Below are positions 24,331 through 32,161 of a stretch of DNA of 39,083 nt, in pieces. How positions within the stretch are numbered: position 1 is the stretch's first letter; each line of letters begins with the position of its first letter. The translations under genes and the position numbers were made by a program. The notes under the pieces are model-generated. The model made no database searches, had not been told where the DNA came from, and saw only the letters and a list, made by a program, of their open reading frames with translations. Origin of the DNA: Blastocatellia bacterium. GTDB taxonomy: Bacteria > Acidobacteriota > Blastocatellia > UBA7656. The stretch spans positions 113,851 to 152,933 of the forward strand of contig DATENM010000145.1 in the NCBI GenBank assembly GCA_035275065.1, written 5' to 3'.

Positions 24331-25641
24331 ATGAAACGAAACGGAATTCTATTTGTCACCCTTCTCATCGTCTGCGCGCTGGCCTTCGGGTCGCAATCGG
24401 CGGCGCAGACCGGCGGCGACACCACCGTCATTCGCAACGCCCGCATCGTCACCGTCACCGGGCCGATCATCGAGCGCGGCACGGTAGTGATTACGAATGG
24501 CAAGATCGCCGCTGTCGGCGCTGACGTGCAGTCGCCGCCCAACGCCCGTGTGATTGACGCGACCGGGTTGTCGGTCTATCCCGGCATGATCGATGCGGGC
24601 GGCGAGATCGGCCTGATGGAAATCGGCTCGGTGGCCGGCTCGGTTGATGTCGCAGAGATCGGCGACAACAACGCCAACATTCATGTGGATGTCGCCCTTC
24701 ACCCGGACAGCTCGCACATCGCGGTGACGCGTGTGAACGGCATCACGACATCGCTGACGACACCGCGCGGCGGGCTGATCGCCGGGCAGAGCGCGCTCAT
24801 CAACCTCGACGGCTGGGTGCCGCGCGACATGATTTTAAAGTCGCCCGTTGCCATGCACGTCAACTGGCCGGGCGGTTTCGGGCAAGGCTCCGAGTTCGGT
24901 TTTGAAGGGTCGCGCGGGGCGACCAACGAAGCGCGGAAAGAGCAGGATAAGCAGGTCGAGAGCTTGAAGAAGATTCTACGCGACGCCCACGCCTATGCCG
25001 ATGCTAAAGACGCCCGCGCCCGCGATGCCAGCCTGCCGAAACAGGACGTTGACCTCAAGCTCGAAGCTTTGATCCCGGTCGTGCGCGGTCAGCTTCCGGT
25101 GGTAATCAACGCCAACACCGAGCGCGACATCAAAGGCGCCATCGCTTTTGCCGACGACATGAAGCTCAAGGTGATCATTGCCGGCGGCATCGAAGCCTAC
25201 CGTGTCGCCGACCAGCTCAAAGCCAAGAACATCCCGGTCATCGTCGGCCCTGTGCTGCGCATGCCGAACCGCGAGGACGACGCCTATGATGCGGCATTCG
25301 CCAATGCAGGGCTGCTGGCCAGGGCCGGCGTTAAGATCGCCTTTCAGACGGCAGATTCGGCCTCGGCGCGTGACCTGCCTTACAACGCAGGCATGGCCGC
25401 CGCGTTCGGTTTGCCGAAGGAAGAGGCGCTGAAAGCGGTGACGATCTATCCCGCGGAAATCTTCGGCGTCGCCGACCGCATCGGCTCTATCGAGACAGGC
25501 AAGATCGCCAACCTGATCGTCACCGACGGCGACCCGCTGGAGATCGTCACGCAGGTCAAGCACCTCTTCATCAATGGTCGGCAGGTGCCGCTGACGACCC
25601 GGCACACAGAGCTTTACGAGAAGTACAAAGCGCGCCCATAG
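24331..25641 (+). CDS. Exported amidohydrolase-fold protein lacking the HxH metal motif
   Basis: A 436-residue protein with a signal peptide (GILFVTLLIVCALAFGSQSAA) and ATG at 24331. The composite sandwich (TVIRNARIVTVTGPIIERGT) is normal, but residues ~86-93 read PGMIDAGGEIG, with neither His. The central metal positions are also replaced (VVINANTERD). The C-terminal part keeps the family pattern (IYPAEIFGVADRIGSIETGKIANLIV). Closely related in layout to the first gene of the cluster but without its added C-terminal beta domain. A partner or pseudoenzyme role with the middle gene is inferred. The transcript ends at the terminator at 25676-25703. Confidence 0.87.
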   Translation: MKRNGILFVTLLIVCALAFGSQSAAQTGGDTTVIRNARIVTVTGPIIERGTVVITNGKIAAVGADVQSPPNARVIDATGLSVYPGMIDAGGEIGLMEIGSVAGSVDVAEIGDNNANIHVDVALHPDSSHIAVTRVNGITTSLTTPRGGLIAGQSALINLDGWVPRDMILKSPVAMHVNWPGGFGQGSEFGFEGSRGATNEARKEQDKQVESLKKILRDAHAYADAKDARARDASLPKQDVDLKLEALIPVVRGQLPVVINANTERDIKGAIAFADDMKLKVIIAGGIEAYRVADQLKAKNIPVIVGPVLRMPNREDDAYDAAFANAGLLARAGVKIAFQTADSASARDLPYNAGMAAAFGLPKEEALKAVTIYPAEIFGVADRIGSIETGKIANLIVTDGDPLEIVTQVKHLFINGRQVPLTTRHTELYEKYKARP

Positions 25642-25675
25642 ATTTGCTTCCTGATTCGTTCGTGAGCGGGTTCAC

Positions 25676-25703
25676 GGCGGCCTCGATTTGAGGCCGCCTT
25701 TTT
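25676..25703 (+). terminator. Rho-independent terminator of the amidohydrolase operon
   Basis: A 9-bp perfect GC-rich stem GGCGGCCTC (25676-25684) with GAGGCCGCC (25690-25698), loop GATTT, then TTTTT (25699-25703). It lies 35 bp after the third amidohydrolase stop and before a convergent gene. Confidence 0.92.
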
Positions 25704-25725
25704 GTTTGCGCCGACAACCGGCACT

Positions 25726-26991
25726 TCAATCGGCGGGGTATGCCAGAATCCATTCCATCACCGGGTCGCGGCCCGCGCGGTAAGCCGGCCACTCCGGGTC
25801 AAGCCGTTTATCCGGCATGACCGCGGGCGCGTCTTCGTCAAGAAACTTGTAATACCGGGTTGAATACGACACGACAATGCCGGAATTCGGCAGCTTCAGC
25901 TCGTCGTTTTCCTGATAGCTGTTTGGCTTCTCTCCTGTCGGCTCGCCGACGAGAATCGCGTGGGTCTCTTTCTTGAAGTCTGCCGCGTTGCTCATCGCGG
26001 CGGAAAAGGTTGCACGGCCGATGATGACGAACAGGTGTCCCGGCTTATTGATTTCGGCGCGCTGCTTGATGCCGGGGATCAGGTCGCGTCGCACCTTTGT
26101 AAAGTCGCCGCCGCTGTTCTGCCGCATATCGATGACCAGCTTTTTCGTCGGCTGATGGTCGATGAGGTCAAAGAGCTTTTTGGCATTTTCGCCAAGCCCG
26201 TTATAGCTTCTGAAATTGACGTAGACGGTTTGGCCATCTGGTAGGTAGGTGACCCAGAACGGCTCGGCCGGGCGCTGGCGATAGAGCGGCTCTTCTTTGA
26301 CCGCAGGGCGAAACGACAGCCGGGTGACGCCGCTGGCGTCTGGTATGGCCGAGACCGGTTTAAGTTCCAGAGCGAACTGCTTGCCTTGCTCGTCTTCAAA
26401 GGTGAATGACGCACGTTCGACCGTTGGTACGATGCCAAGCGCCTGAAGCACTTCGGGGCGCACAATCAATCTCGGGCTGTTGTTCTTGATAAACCACTCG
26501 TTTTCGGCTTGCGAGAGGAGCCCGAGAATTCGCGCCTGCACGTCGCCTACACTCATCTCGCCGATCCTGACGACGCGAGCGCCGAGGGCTGTTTCATATT
26601 CGGCGGCGGCATGCGTGACGCGCAGCTCATTGCCGAACCAGTAGAGTTGAAGCGGATAGCGCTTGAAAGAGGCCGGCAGGTGGACATAGGTGTGCCCGTC
26701 GCCGACACGGGCGGTGATCTGGAGCATCCTCACGATGATCTGATGGTCCTGGAGCGAGGGAATTGCCGCATCGAGCGCGGTGATGTCGCTCTCGAATTGC
26801 TCGCGCGTCACGGTGTGAAATGCATTCTTGTGCCGTTTGGGCAATTCCCTGGCCAGGTATTGCAGGTCCTGCCGCCATTGTTCTTTGGTCAAGCTCGACG
26901 GCTTGCCCGATTCTTGCGCAACGCCGGATTGCGGCATCAGCCAGGCGCAGGACAGGCAGAGAGCAAGCATCACTGAGGCATAGGGTTTCAT
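25726..26991 (-). CDS. Exported S41 (C-terminal-processing-like) peptidase
   Basis: A 421-residue protein. The ATG at 26991 opens a signal peptide (MKPYASVMLALCLSCAWLMP); the longer frame to 27054 adds 21 unlikely residues. The helical N-terminal part (LTKEQWRQDLQYLARELPKR, then TARVGDGHTYVHL) and the core (KLVIDMRQNSGGD, GRATFSAAMSNAADF, ILVGEPTGEKPNSY) are the S41 pattern; the nucleophile is the Ser of TFSAA. No clear PDZ domain is visible. Periplasmic or secreted; substrate unknown. It faces the amidohydrolase terminator. Confidence 0.85.
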   Translation of the reverse strand: MKPYASVMLALCLSCAWLMPQSGVAQESGKPSSLTKEQWRQDLQYLARELPKRHKNAFHTVTREQFESDITALDAAIPSLQDHQIIVRMLQITARVGDGHTYVHLPASFKRYPLQLYWFGNELRVTHAAAEYETALGARVVRIGEMSVGDVQARILGLLSQAENEWFIKNNSPRLIVRPEVLQALGIVPTVERASFTFEDEQGKQFALELKPVSAIPDASGVTRLSFRPAVKEEPLYRQRPAEPFWVTYLPDGQTVYVNFRSYNGLGENAKKLFDLIDHQPTKKLVIDMRQNSGGDFTKVRRDLIPGIKQRAEINKPGHLFVIIGRATFSAAMSNAADFKKETHAILVGEPTGEKPNSYQENDELKLPNSGIVVSYSTRYYKFLDEDAPAVMPDKRLDPEWPAYRAGRDPVMEWILAYPAD

Positions 26992-27369
26992 CGTTCGTTT
27001 CCCTTTCTGAGCGGATAAGGATTTAGGCCGCCAGTAAGTGATGCCCGGCTGCAAAAAGTTTCAAGCTTAACGTGTGCCGGTCTGTGGCGCGGGCTTGCCC
27101 TGCCCCTAGATTTATCCGTTCAACCCTCCGTTACCCCATCTCATGAGCGGTGGGTGAAAGCCTTCCGTAGCTGGCGCGTTCAGTAACAGGAAATTCAGCA
27201 CCTTTTTGGTCTGCGATGCGTTTGCAAACTTGTTAGACTTCGCTACTCCATCTGTCTATGTGATTTCGGGGTAAGCAACACAAAATGTGGACAGGGGAAC
27301 GGACGTTGCTGGATAATAAGGGTAATCCCGTAGCCCGAGGGGATTTTGTTCGGAGTCGGAATCCTATTT
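26992..27369. other. Intergenic region between divergent S41 peptidase and small unknown gene
   Basis: 378 bp without a supported gene. It holds the promoters of both neighbours, though no clear pair of boxes stands out, and a perfect 10-bp palindrome GTTTGCAAAC near 27220. A 50-codon frame beginning MWTGERTLLDNKGNPVARG (27285-27437) overlaps the start of the next gene in a different frame; it lacks a visible ribosome site. Confidence 0.4.
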
Positions 27370-27726
27370 ATGAACGATCAGAATGCTATGGCCCGGGCGG
27401 TTTCGGGCCGGAGCGAAATGGAGAAGGCGGTGGCTGAGTTACAGCGAATGCGCGAAGCCGGCGAATGGGATTGGCCGACTCTGGAGCGTTTATCGCCCGA
27501 ATCTCGCGTTGCTTTTGAAGTGATGCTGATCGAAGCCCTGACCACCTGGCCGCTCACCGCCCAGCGCCGGCTGCGCGCCGCGCTGATCGTTCACGGCTAT
27601 GACGAGCAATGTGCCCGCCGCGTGATGAGCGATAACCTGCCCGACAGTATCCGCGCCGCGTCGTTACATGCGATCTTGCGCCCGACAGGTGACACTGGCC
27701 CGCTGACGCTTCCAGACCGAATCTAA
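27370..27726 (+). CDS. Small helical protein of unknown function
   Basis: 118 residues from the ATG at 27370; the longer frame begins with TTG at 27346. It is charged and mostly helical (MEKAVAELQRMREAGEWDWP, then FEVMLIEALTTWPLTAQRRLRAAL). The last half, with ARRVMSDNLPDSIRAASLHAIL, resembles a single HEAT-like helical pair. No signal peptide or catalytic motif is visible. It is convergent with the HATPase gene, 10 bp apart. The upstream GGAG is far from the ATG, so the start is uncertain. Confidence 0.6.
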   Translation: MNDQNAMARAVSGRSEMEKAVAELQRMREAGEWDWPTLERLSPESRVAFEVMLIEALTTWPLTAQRRLRAALIVHGYDEQCARRVMSDNLPDSIRAASLHAILRPTGDTGPLTLPDRI

Positions 27727-27736
27727 AAGCCCCAAC

Positions 27737-28399
27737 TCACTTTTCACTTTCAGGGACATCGGCGCGCGGGCATTGCCGTATGCGCTTGAACATCGTCAAC
27801 TGGTTGCCGGCGTCGTTAAAGCGGACTTCGTCCATGATATGGCTGATCAGATAGAGGCCGCGCCCGCTCGGCTCTAACAGACGGCAGGGGTCGGTCGGGT
27901 CGGGCACTTTGCACAGGTCAAACCCCGGCCCTTCGTCGGCGATGATGAAGCGCGTGCCTTCGGCGTTTAGCTCGGCAGTAATCGACACGGCCTTGTTGGC
28001 ATCGAATTTATTGCCGTGCTTGATGGCGTTGACGATAGCTTCGTCGAGGGCGATGATCAGCTCGGAATCCTCCGGCTGCACAAAGCCCAGGCGCAGCAAC
28101 CGCTCGTTCAAATATTCAAGCACGCCATCGAGAAGCTTGATGTCGCTCGGCATCCTGAGCGTGATGCGCTCTTCGAGGAAGGGAAGCAGGTGGTCGAGTG
28201 TTGGATGCGGCGGCTTGTCTGGCAGCGCCTCGCCGAAAGGAGGCGGCTCGATTGCGCCGCTGACCGTCTTCGAAGCGCGGGGCTTATGGGGTTTCAAGGC
28301 GCGTTGGCCTTGCGCGCTGGCGCTGGATTTAATCGCTCGTTTCAATTCGTCTGTTCCTGCCCCTTGCTCGAAATACGAAGCTCTCCTGGTTGCACTCAA
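27737..28399 (-). CDS. RsbW-like HATPase anti-sigma/regulatory kinase
   Basis: Up to 220 residues. The GHKL ATP-binding fold is clear: N box ALDEAIVNAIKHGNK, G1 box DEGPGFD, G2 box SGRGLYLISHIMDEV. The small single-domain form with LRMPSDIKLLDGVLEYL before it matches the HATPase_c_2/RsbW group, which act as serine kinases or anti-sigma factors in partner-switching. The N-terminal ~75 residues are low-complexity and basic. The only start for the full frame is TTG at 28399, with AGGTAGGG upstream; a shorter protein is possible. No anti-sigma antagonist (STAS) gene is adjacent. Confidence 0.8.
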   Translation of the reverse strand: MSATRRASYFEQGAGTDELKRAIKSSASAQGQRALKPHKPRASKTVSGAIEPPPFGEALPDKPPHPTLDHLLPFLEERITLRMPSDIKLLDGVLEYLNERLLRLGFVQPEDSELIIALDEAIVNAIKHGNKFDANKAVSITAELNAEGTRFIIADEGPGFDLCKVPDPTDPCRLLEPSGRGLYLISHIMDEVRFNDAGNQLTMFKRIRQCPRADVPESEK

Positions 28400-28497
28400 T
28401 GAATTTTACCCTACCTGTGAGTTAAATTGCTACGACGGCGTTTGAGCCACCCAACCGTACGACCCTAAATGGCGCGGGGTTCCGACGCTCGACCCTT

Positions 28498-28531
28498 AAA
28501 GTCTGCGGGCGCAAGAATTTCTTCAGACTTT
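28498..28531 (+). other. Hairpin with short T-run in the 28400-28604 gap
   Basis: AAAGTCTG (28498-28505) pairs with CAGACTTT (28524-28531) around an 18-nt loop; TC follows. It looks terminator-like for the plus strand, although both flanking genes are on the minus strand, so its role is unclear. Confidence 0.3.
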
Positions 28532-28604
28532 TCTGGCGGCAGAGGTTGTTATCGGCTTACGCGCAATCAGGCAAGAAGTAAACGCGGCGACGCGAGCCGG
28601 CGGG

Positions 28605-29354
28605 TCATTTCTTGTGCAGCAGGATGCGCCCGGCGTAAGTCGTCAACGACAGCCGCGGGCCACCGCGCAGGTAGGAGCCGCTAACGCCTTTGGGGCCGCG
28701 CGAGGCGCTGGCGAGGTTCGAGATGAAGCTGCCGAGGTTGATATTTTCGCTCAAGGCGCGGGCGTTCAGATTAAATGGGGTGGATTCGGGCACAGTGACT
28801 TCGAGGTCGCCCTTCAGGGATTGCATGGTGTAGTTGCCGCCTTCGCGCAGGTCACCATCAAAGACGATGTCGCCGCTCGTCACCTTGATATCTACGGATG
28901 GACTGTTCACCCCGACCAGCCGCACGTTGCTGTCAATCGAATCGATGCTGACCGGGCCGTTGACGCCGTTCACTTCGACGTCGCCCATCAAATTCTTCAG
29001 GGTGAGCAGGGTATCTGCCGGGACGCTGATCTCGAAATCGGCGCGACCGATGCGGAAGCTGCGTTTGACGGCGATGATGATGCTGTCGCCCATCTCGCGG
29101 TCGGTGATTTCGACGACCGGCGCGGCGTTGGCGCGCACCAGAATCGTGTGCTTGTCCCAGGCCGTAACCCGAATGGTGCCGTTGATGTTCGACACGCTCA
29201 GGCGCGCGGTGCCGCGCGGCGTGTAGGTGCGCTCGAACCGCGTCGCCGGCTCGGCGTGGGCCGTTAAGGCGAAAAGGGTCAGGCAGGAGAGCAGCGCCAA
29301 AACGGTAAGGCGCGGCAGGCGATGATTCCAGAGCTTAATCAACAAACTCATCAT
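28605..29354 (-). CDS. Exported DUF4097 (beta-strand repeat) protein
   Basis: A 249-residue protein with a signal peptide (LTVLALLSCLTLFALTAHA). The mature part is a run of short beta strands of the DUF4097 type (RLSVSNINGTIRVTAWDKHTI, GDVEVNGVNGPVSIDSIDSN, SGDIVFDGDL, GDLEVTVPES). These form a solenoid; members are common next to ECF sigma and anti-sigma genes and are often described as adhesin-like, without proven function. It starts 69 bp after the anti-sigma gene and is probably its operon partner, perhaps an envelope-stress output. Confidence 0.85.
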   Translation of the reverse strand: MMSLLIKLWNHRLPRLTVLALLSCLTLFALTAHAEPATRFERTYTPRGTARLSVSNINGTIRVTAWDKHTILVRANAAPVVEITDREMGDSIIIAVKRSFRIGRADFEISVPADTLLTLKNLMGDVEVNGVNGPVSIDSIDSNVRLVGVNSPSVDIKVTSGDIVFDGDLREGGNYTMQSLKGDLEVTVPESTPFNLNARALSENINLGSFISNLASASRGPKGVSGSYLRGGPRLSLTTYAGRILLHKK

Positions 29355-29423
29355 CGTTCCGGGGCACGGCTCGACGGGTGAGGTTAGCCGCCGCGCGGAT
29401 TCAGCGCCCGCCCGGCGGCGCGG

Positions 29424-30086
29424 TTAGAAACTTTGAAATCCCTCAAGCAATCGCACTTTTTCACGGTAAGCGTTCAACATCAGCTCTTGCGCTGTGTCAT
29501 CCGCCGGGTTGTCGTGAATCTGGTGGCGGCACTCGGCGAGCGACTGGTTGACGTAAATCAGGTTGCGCTCATAGGCGTCGCGCAGCTCAGGCGTCCAGGC
29601 GCTCTTCTTCTGCTCGATACTTTCAGACAAACGGTTGATCTGCTGTTCGAGCGCGTCGAATTCAGAGCTTGAAAGGCGATCAACGGGGCCGGGAACCGCC
29701 GGCCCGGCGCTCATCAGCGTGGCTGTTGATTCATGGCGAAAAGCGATGATGCCGATGGAAAATATGATCGTCAAGGCGGCGGCGCTGGCCGCCAGTTGTG
29801 GCAGTGATAAGTTGAAATGCTGCGCCCGCAATCGTCCCCACCAGAGGCTCAGGCGGCTCGCAGGCTGCTCCTGGGCCAGCTCGCTTTGAATGCGCGACCA
29901 CAATGCCGTAGAGGGCGCTTGCTCGGGGAGCTGATGGCTGAAATGGACGATCTGCAACAGGTCATCGCGCACAGCGCGGCAAGGCTCGCAATCCGCCAGA
30001 TGGCTTTCAACCTTCGTCTGCTCGCCCAATTCCAGCAAGCCGTCTATGTAATCTGATAAGAGTTCTTGAAACTGCTCGCAAACCAT
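29424..30086 (-). CDS. Membrane anti-sigma factor with zf-HC2 domain
   Basis: A 220-residue protein read from the ATG at 30086, so that it begins MVCEQFQELLSDYIDGLLE. The zinc-binding anti-sigma pattern is Cys3, then HLADCEPC (His and two Cys near residues 29-36). A single transmembrane helix follows (LAASAAALTIIFSIGIIAF, about 98-117), then an extracytoplasmic helical tail (SSEFDALEQQINRLSESIEQ). A GTG at 30140 overlapping the sigma stop as GTGA is an alternative start. The protein would hold the upstream ECF sigma factor at the membrane. Confidence 0.9.
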   Translation of the reverse strand: MVCEQFQELLSDYIDGLLELGEQTKVESHLADCEPCRAVRDDLLQIVHFSHQLPEQAPSTALWSRIQSELAQEQPASRLSLWWGRLRAQHFNLSLPQLAASAAALTIIFSIGIIAFRHESTATLMSAGPAVPGPVDRLSSSEFDALEQQINRLSESIEQKKSAWTPELRDAYERNLIYVNQSLAECRHQIHDNPADDTAQELMLNAYREKVRLLEGFQSF

Positions 30087-30136
30087 TTGAATCACCCGAT
30101 CTTTTATGAATATCTCAACAGGGCAACCCTCCCGCC

Positions 30137-30730
30137 TCACTTCTTCATCAGCAGCTCGCGCAATCGCATGCGCGCCTTATGAAGCTGCGATTTCGAGGTG
30201 CCGATGCTGACGCCGAGCATATCGGCAATCTCTTCATGCTCGTAGCCTTCAATGTCGTGCAGCGCGAAGACCGTGCGGTAGCCCGGCGGCAGCTCGGAGA
30301 TGGCCTTTTCCAGCGCCAGGCGGTCAACCATCGAGATGCGCCGCGTGCTTTGCAACGGCGTGTCAACGACGTTGGTGAAATCGCCTTCTTCGCTCGTGTG
30401 TTCGAGCTTGACGCCGCGCTTGCGGAAATGCATCAAGACCTGGTTGACCGTCAGCCGGTGCAGCCAGGTCGTAAACTGCGAATCGCCGCGGAAGCTGCCG
30501 AGCTTGCGAAAGACTTGCAGGAAGACTTCCTGTGTCAGGTCTTCGGCCTGCGTCTGGCTGCCGAGCATGCGCAGGCAGAGCGAATAGACGCGCCGGTAAT
30601 GCTGCCGGTAAAGCTGCTCGAAGGCCGCCGCGTCACCGGCTGCCGCCGCCCGGATCAGCTCCAGGTCGCTCGGCACCTCGGTTCTTTCGGCGGTCATGGT
30701 CATTATCAATATGTTGGTTGCCATAGCCAT
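30137..30730 (-). CDS. ECF-type RNA polymerase sigma factor (RpoE/SigW-like)
   Basis: A 197-residue group 4 sigma factor. Region 2: LYRQHYRRVYSLCLRMLG, QAEDLTQEVFLQVFRKL, then FTTWLHRLTVNQVL (-10 binding). Region 4: AISELPPGYRTVFALHDIEG, HEEIADMLGVSIGTSKSQLH (-35 helix-turn-helix). The region 2-4 linker is short and there is no extra C-terminal domain. It is the first gene of an operon with the zf-HC2 anti-sigma factor and DUF4097 protein. The start is the ATG at 30730; ATGs slightly downstream are also possible. No obvious autoregulatory ECF promoter was identified. Confidence 0.95.
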   Translation of the reverse strand: MAMATNILIMTMTAERTEVPSDLELIRAAAAGDAAAFEQLYRQHYRRVYSLCLRMLGSQTQAEDLTQEVFLQVFRKLGSFRGDSQFTTWLHRLTVNQVLMHFRKRGVKLEHTSEEGDFTNVVDTPLQSTRRISMVDRLALEKAISELPPGYRTVFALHDIEGYEHEEIADMLGVSIGTSKSQLHKARMRLRELLMKK

Positions 30731-30871
30731 GACTTCACTGCCTGTGATGCCATGACCCTAAATCCGGTTGCCTCAGCATTATAGCCGCGAAGTTCTGGAA
30801 GGTTAAGCGAATTGAGGAAGGGTGGATGTCGGCGGGCGTAGATTCAGCGGGTCGGCAGGCGGAAACCGGCA

Positions 30872-30976
30872 ATTTGAGCGGGGGCCTTACCCGTGCGGGG
30901 CCTCAAATGACCCTTACCGCAGGCAGGCAATGCACGCGACGCATTGCCTGCCTGCGGGTCGCAAGCGGGGGCTTGC
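30872..30976. repeat. Three hairpins in the ompA-like / sigma spacer
   Basis: Outer hairpin ATTTGAG (30872-30878) with CTCAAAT (30902-30908); a 16-bp perfect stem at 30918-30933 and 30941-30956 around ACGCGAC; and GCAAGC-GGGG-GCTTGC (30961-30976). They lie immediately downstream of the minus-strand OmpA gene. The 16-bp stem may stop its transcript, although no T-run is seen. It is unlike families A and B. Confidence 0.75.
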
Positions 30977-30992
30977 TACGCGATGAGAGAAA

Positions 30993-31760
30993 TCAAGGAT
31001 TCTGTGGCGATGGGCGGCCTGTGGCTCCCGTGGTCGTCGTGCGCATCGGCGCGCCCGGCACCGCATTATTGGTCAGCAGACGAATCTCGACGCGGCGATT
31101 AAGCGCGCGGCCAGAGGTCGGCTGCGCGCCGGCCTCACCCGTTGAGACGTTCTGCGTCAGCGGACGCGCCGCGCCGAAGCCGATGGCGAACATGCGCATC
31201 AGCGAGATGTTGTGCTTGTCGGCAAGGTAGCGCTGTACCGCTTCGGCGCGCATTTGCGCCAATGATTCGTTGTAGCGGGTCGCGCGCGTCGTGTCGCCAA
31301 AACCGGTGATTTCGAGGACGAAGCCATTGCGGTCGGTAATTTGCGAAGCGAGCTGATCGAGCTGCGCCGTGGCTTCAGGCGTCAGCCGGGCGCTGCCGGG
31401 CCGGAAGAAAACGTTCGCCGTATTGCTCAGGCTATATTTGTCGAGGTTGGCGCGCAGTTCTTCGACGTTGCGCTCGACGCCGGTGACGCGCGAGTTGGCC
31501 TGTTCAGCGGACGATGCGGCGTTGTCAGCGGTCGACTGCGCGCGGTCGGCGCGGCCACGCGCGTCTTCGACGCCCGTTCGTAACTCGCCGATTCCCTGAG
31601 TATTGCGGCGCGAAGTCTCTTCCAGCTCGCTGGTGCGATTCTCAAGCGGCGTGGCGCGCTCGGCAACCCGGTTGCGGACATATTTCTTGGTCGCGCAACC
31701 ACTCTCCAGGAAGACGCCGATGACCAGAATCAGCGTGACCGTGAATAATTTCAGCTTCAT
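30993..31760 (-). CDS. OmpA/Pal-like peptidoglycan-binding lipoprotein
   Basis: A 255-residue lipoprotein. The ATG at 31760 has GGAGGGA just upstream and gives a lipobox (VIGVFLESGC). A coiled-coil segment (~40-110, ENRTSELEETSRR, ADRAQSTADNAASSAEQAN) is followed by the OmpA C-terminal domain: FFRPGSARLTPEATAQLDQL, ITGFGDTTRATRYN, RAEAVQRYLADKH and NRRVEIRLL. This domain binds peptidoglycan, so the protein should bridge the outer membrane and cell wall. The C-terminus is a low-complexity Thr/Pro tail. It stands alone, upstream of the sigma operon. Confidence 0.93.
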   Translation of the reverse strand: MKLKLFTVTLILVIGVFLESGCATKKYVRNRVAERATPLENRTSELEETSRRNTQGIGELRTGVEDARGRADRAQSTADNAASSAEQANSRVTGVERNVEELRANLDKYSLSNTANVFFRPGSARLTPEATAQLDQLASQITDRNGFVLEITGFGDTTRATRYNESLAQMRAEAVQRYLADKHNISLMRMFAIGFGAARPLTQNVSTGEAGAQPTSGRALNRRVEIRLLTNNAVPGAPMRTTTTGATGRPSPQNP

Positions 31761-32161
31761 TCGTTCCCTCCTCGATGGCCTGTTCAAATTTCGAATGATT
31801 TTAAACCGGCTCGCGTGCGTGTCTGAGCCGCGAACTAGTCTGCGACTCGCGTGCCAGATAGCCTCGGACGGGGCAGGTGACTGAAATCGGCGCTGTGGGC
31901 CGGTTTCGAGCGATTAGGCGAGATGCGCCGCAAATCGACTTGTATTAGTTTCCTACTGTCACTGAAAAAATTACATACCGTCATGAGGTTACGCGGCAAC
32001 CTGGCTCAATCGGAAATCAAGCTTGCGCTCTGCCGATCAGGGCACGAAAAGCCTCAAAACGCTCAACAAAACAATTGACACGGAAAGGCGGCATTGTACA
32101 ATGGCCCTGTCAGTCCTGTCCCCGCATGAACTGAAGTCGGTTATCCCTCTGCGCACTACTG
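31761..32161. other. Divergent intergenic region, ompA-like gene to diguanylate cyclase
   Basis: 401 bp with no supported gene. It carries a near-consensus promoter at 32075-32102 for the diguanylate cyclase. I looked for a c-di-GMP riboswitch pattern and saw none. Confidence 0.5.
32075..32102 (+). promoter_or_regulatory. Near-consensus sigma-70 promoter of the diguanylate cyclase
   Basis: TTGACA at 32075-32080, a 16-nt spacer, TACAAT at 32097-32102. It predicts a start near 32109 and a ~50-nt leader before the ATG at 32162. The -35 is an exact match, the best promoter in the window. Confidence 0.75.

Noticed and set aside
31800..32161. c-di-GMP riboswitch upstream of the diguanylate cyclase
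   Set aside because: No GEMM-type conserved core or tetraloop/receptor pattern could be found; only a standard promoter is seen.
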